NCBI RefSeq assembly: GCF_001189235.2
Contig: NZ_LFIP02000006.1
Coordinates: 310,001 to 374,000 of the forward strand
Source: Bradyrhizobium embrapense
GTDB lineage: Bacteria > Pseudomonadota > Alphaproteobacteria > Rhizobiales > Xanthobacteraceae
Direction of reading: 5' to 3'
Length of the DNA: 64,000 nucleotides
Below, piece after piece: positions 63,173 through 64,000 of this stretch. The notes below the pieces were generated by a model. That model was not told where the DNA came from, did not search any database, and was given only the letters and a program-made list of their open reading frames with translations. The position numbers and the translations under genes are program-made. How positions within the stretch are numbered: the stretch's first letter is position 1; every line of letters begins with the position of its first letter.

Positions 63173-63365
63173 TACGTTAACCATTTGCCATGGCGTCGGG
63201 GGAACAGGGCTATCTTTTGCCACACTCCCCCAGTTAGTTAAGCCCAACTTGGGGGCGGGTCGGTAAACCTCGGTTAACCCTCCCGCTTTAAGAAAGCGTT
63301 CACCGTCTTCCGCAGGGGGTCTGCGAGGATGCCGACCGAACGCTCGTCGACTGGGTGGGCTCATA

Positions 63366-64000
63366 GTGCTGGCTGTTTTCGCACGCCGCTACAAACCGCT
63401 GTCGCTGCCTAAGGCCGGATATCAAGTCGGCCTGACCGCGCTATTGCTGTTGGCGGGCGCCGGCTCGGTGCACGACGCGACTGCGCTGAACCAGACCCGC
63501 ACCCTCTCCTTCCACCACACCCACTCCGGCGAAGACCTCACCGTCACCTTCAAGCGCGATGGCCGCTACGATGAAGCCGCGCTGAAGCAGCTCAATCACT
63601 TCCTGCGCGACTGGCGTTCCCAGGACGAGACGGTGATGGACCGTCATTTGTTCGACATCCTCTGGGAAGTCTACAGCGACGTCGGCGGCAAGCAGCCGAT
63701 CCAGATCATCTCCGCCTATCGCGCCCCTGCCACCAACGCCATGCTCCGCCGCCGCTCCTCAGGCGTTGCGCGCCACAGCCAGCACATGCTGGGACATGCG
63801 ATGGACTTCTTCATTCCGGGCGTGCCGCTCGAGCAGATCCGCTTCGCCGGTCTGCGGCTACAGCGCGGCGGCGTCGGCTTCTATCCGACCTCGGGCTCGC
63901 CGTTCGTGCATCTCGACACCGGCAGCATCCGGCACTGGCCGCGGATGACCCGCGAGCAGCTGGTCCGGGTGTTCCCGGATGGCCGCACCGTCCATGTCCC
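63366..64000 (+). CDS. MepK/YcbK-like murein endopeptidase (DUF882, M15-like), runs off the window
   Basis: The frame opens at GTG 63366 (VLAVFARRYKPLSLPKAGYQ) and is still open at base 64000, giving 211 visible residues. A signal/anchor segment (VGLTALLLLAGAGSV) is followed by the DUF882 core: LRDWRSQDETVMDRHLFDIL, IQIISAYRAPATNAMLRRRS, the zinc-site pattern SQHMLGHAMDFFIPG (His...Asp) and SPFVHLDTGSIRHWPRMTRE. E. coli MepK is a zinc endopeptidase cleaving 3-3 cross-links, the type made by the enzyme encoded just upstream. The exact start is uncertain because the frame is open upstream without an obvious SD. Confidence 0.85.
   Translation, partial: MLAVFARRYKPLSLPKAGYQVGLTALLLLAGAGSVHDATALNQTRTLSFHHTHSGEDLTVTFKRDGRYDEAALKQLNHFLRDWRSQDETVMDRHLFDILWEVYSDVGGKQPIQIISAYRAPATNAMLRRRSSGVARHSQHMLGHAMDFFIPGVPLEQIRFAGLRLQRGGVGFYPTSGSPFVHLDTGSIRHWPRMTREQLVRVFPDGRTVHV

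Overview
The window is a GC-rich chromosomal segment of an alphaproteobacterium of the Bradyrhizobium / Rhodopseudomonas group. The assignment rests on several things: dense small conserved proteins with a rhizobial look, phasins, GGAAC-N17-CGTT (EcfG-type) promoters, a GAAC-N7-GAAC (alphaproteobacterial LexA) box, a tRNA-His with A73 and no encoded G-1, a split pntA, and many short palindromic intergenic repeats that I remember from Bradyrhizobium genomes. I see no transposase, integrase, prophage, CRISPR array or rRNA, so this looks like core chromosome rather than an island.

Layout. 1-7.9 kb: the 3' end of uvrB, a flavin-binding split-barrel protein, a GNAT acetyltransferase, and then many small hypothetical proteins, two of them behind EcfG-like stress promoters and two of them NTF2/SnoaL-like. 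8.1-13.5 kb: a MaoC hydratase pair, a DUF4282 membrane protein, an orphan ParA-type ATPase with an 18-bp palindrome upstream, tRNA-His and two phasins. 13.8-17.7 kb: a 1300-residue multi-PAS histidine kinase. 18.2-25.7 kb: metallophosphoesterase, cNMP-binding protein, exported von Willebrand A protein, a GlxA-type AraC regulator followed by a frameshifted tautomerase, and a scoA-scoB-GNAT operon. 25.9-34.3 kb: an AsmA-like protein, a sugar-type ABC importer (binding protein plus two permeases, no ATPase) and, converging on it, a polyamine-type importer (ATPase plus two permeases, no binding protein). 34.5-45.8 kb: TTC38-like TPR protein, aerobic glycerol-3-phosphate dehydrogenase, ABC-F ATPase, a GGDEF-EAL protein, an FAD oxidoreductase, two YdcH/DUF465 proteins, a putative SOS-controlled small protein and a GGDEF protein. 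46-53.4 kb: purEK, aqpZ, rpsU, a TPR lipoprotein, a membrane-anchored low-complexity protein, cupin, ChaA-type antiporter and an alpha/beta hydrolase. 53.4-59 kb: the three-gene proton-translocating transhydrogenase (pntA1, pntA2, pntB) with a small cytochrome aa3 subunit IV-like gene upstream and a 56-codon gene downstream, then oligopeptidase F. 59-64 kb: an orphan sigma-54 activator, an L,D-transpeptidase and the start of a MepK/YcbK-like murein endopeptidase.

Functional threads: envelope and peptidoglycan (L,D-transpeptidase with the MepK-like enzyme, AsmA-like protein, exported vWA protein), polyhydroxyalkanoate granules (two phasins, with TGC/GCA palindromes upstream), c-di-GMP and two-component signalling (two GGDEF proteins, multi-PAS kinase, sigma-54 regulator), stress (two EcfG-like promoters, one LexA box), transport (two incomplete ABC importers, aquaporin, antiporter) and central metabolism (purEK, SCOT, GlpD, transhydrogenase). 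The intergenic regions carry at least five distinguishable repeat families. The observations I think most worth testing are the LexA box over an uncharacterised 69-residue protein, the pair of EcfG promoters, the ParA palindrome with a possible opposing small gene, and the transpeptidase/MepK pairing. I did not find a clear-cut new multi-gene defence or mobile system here.
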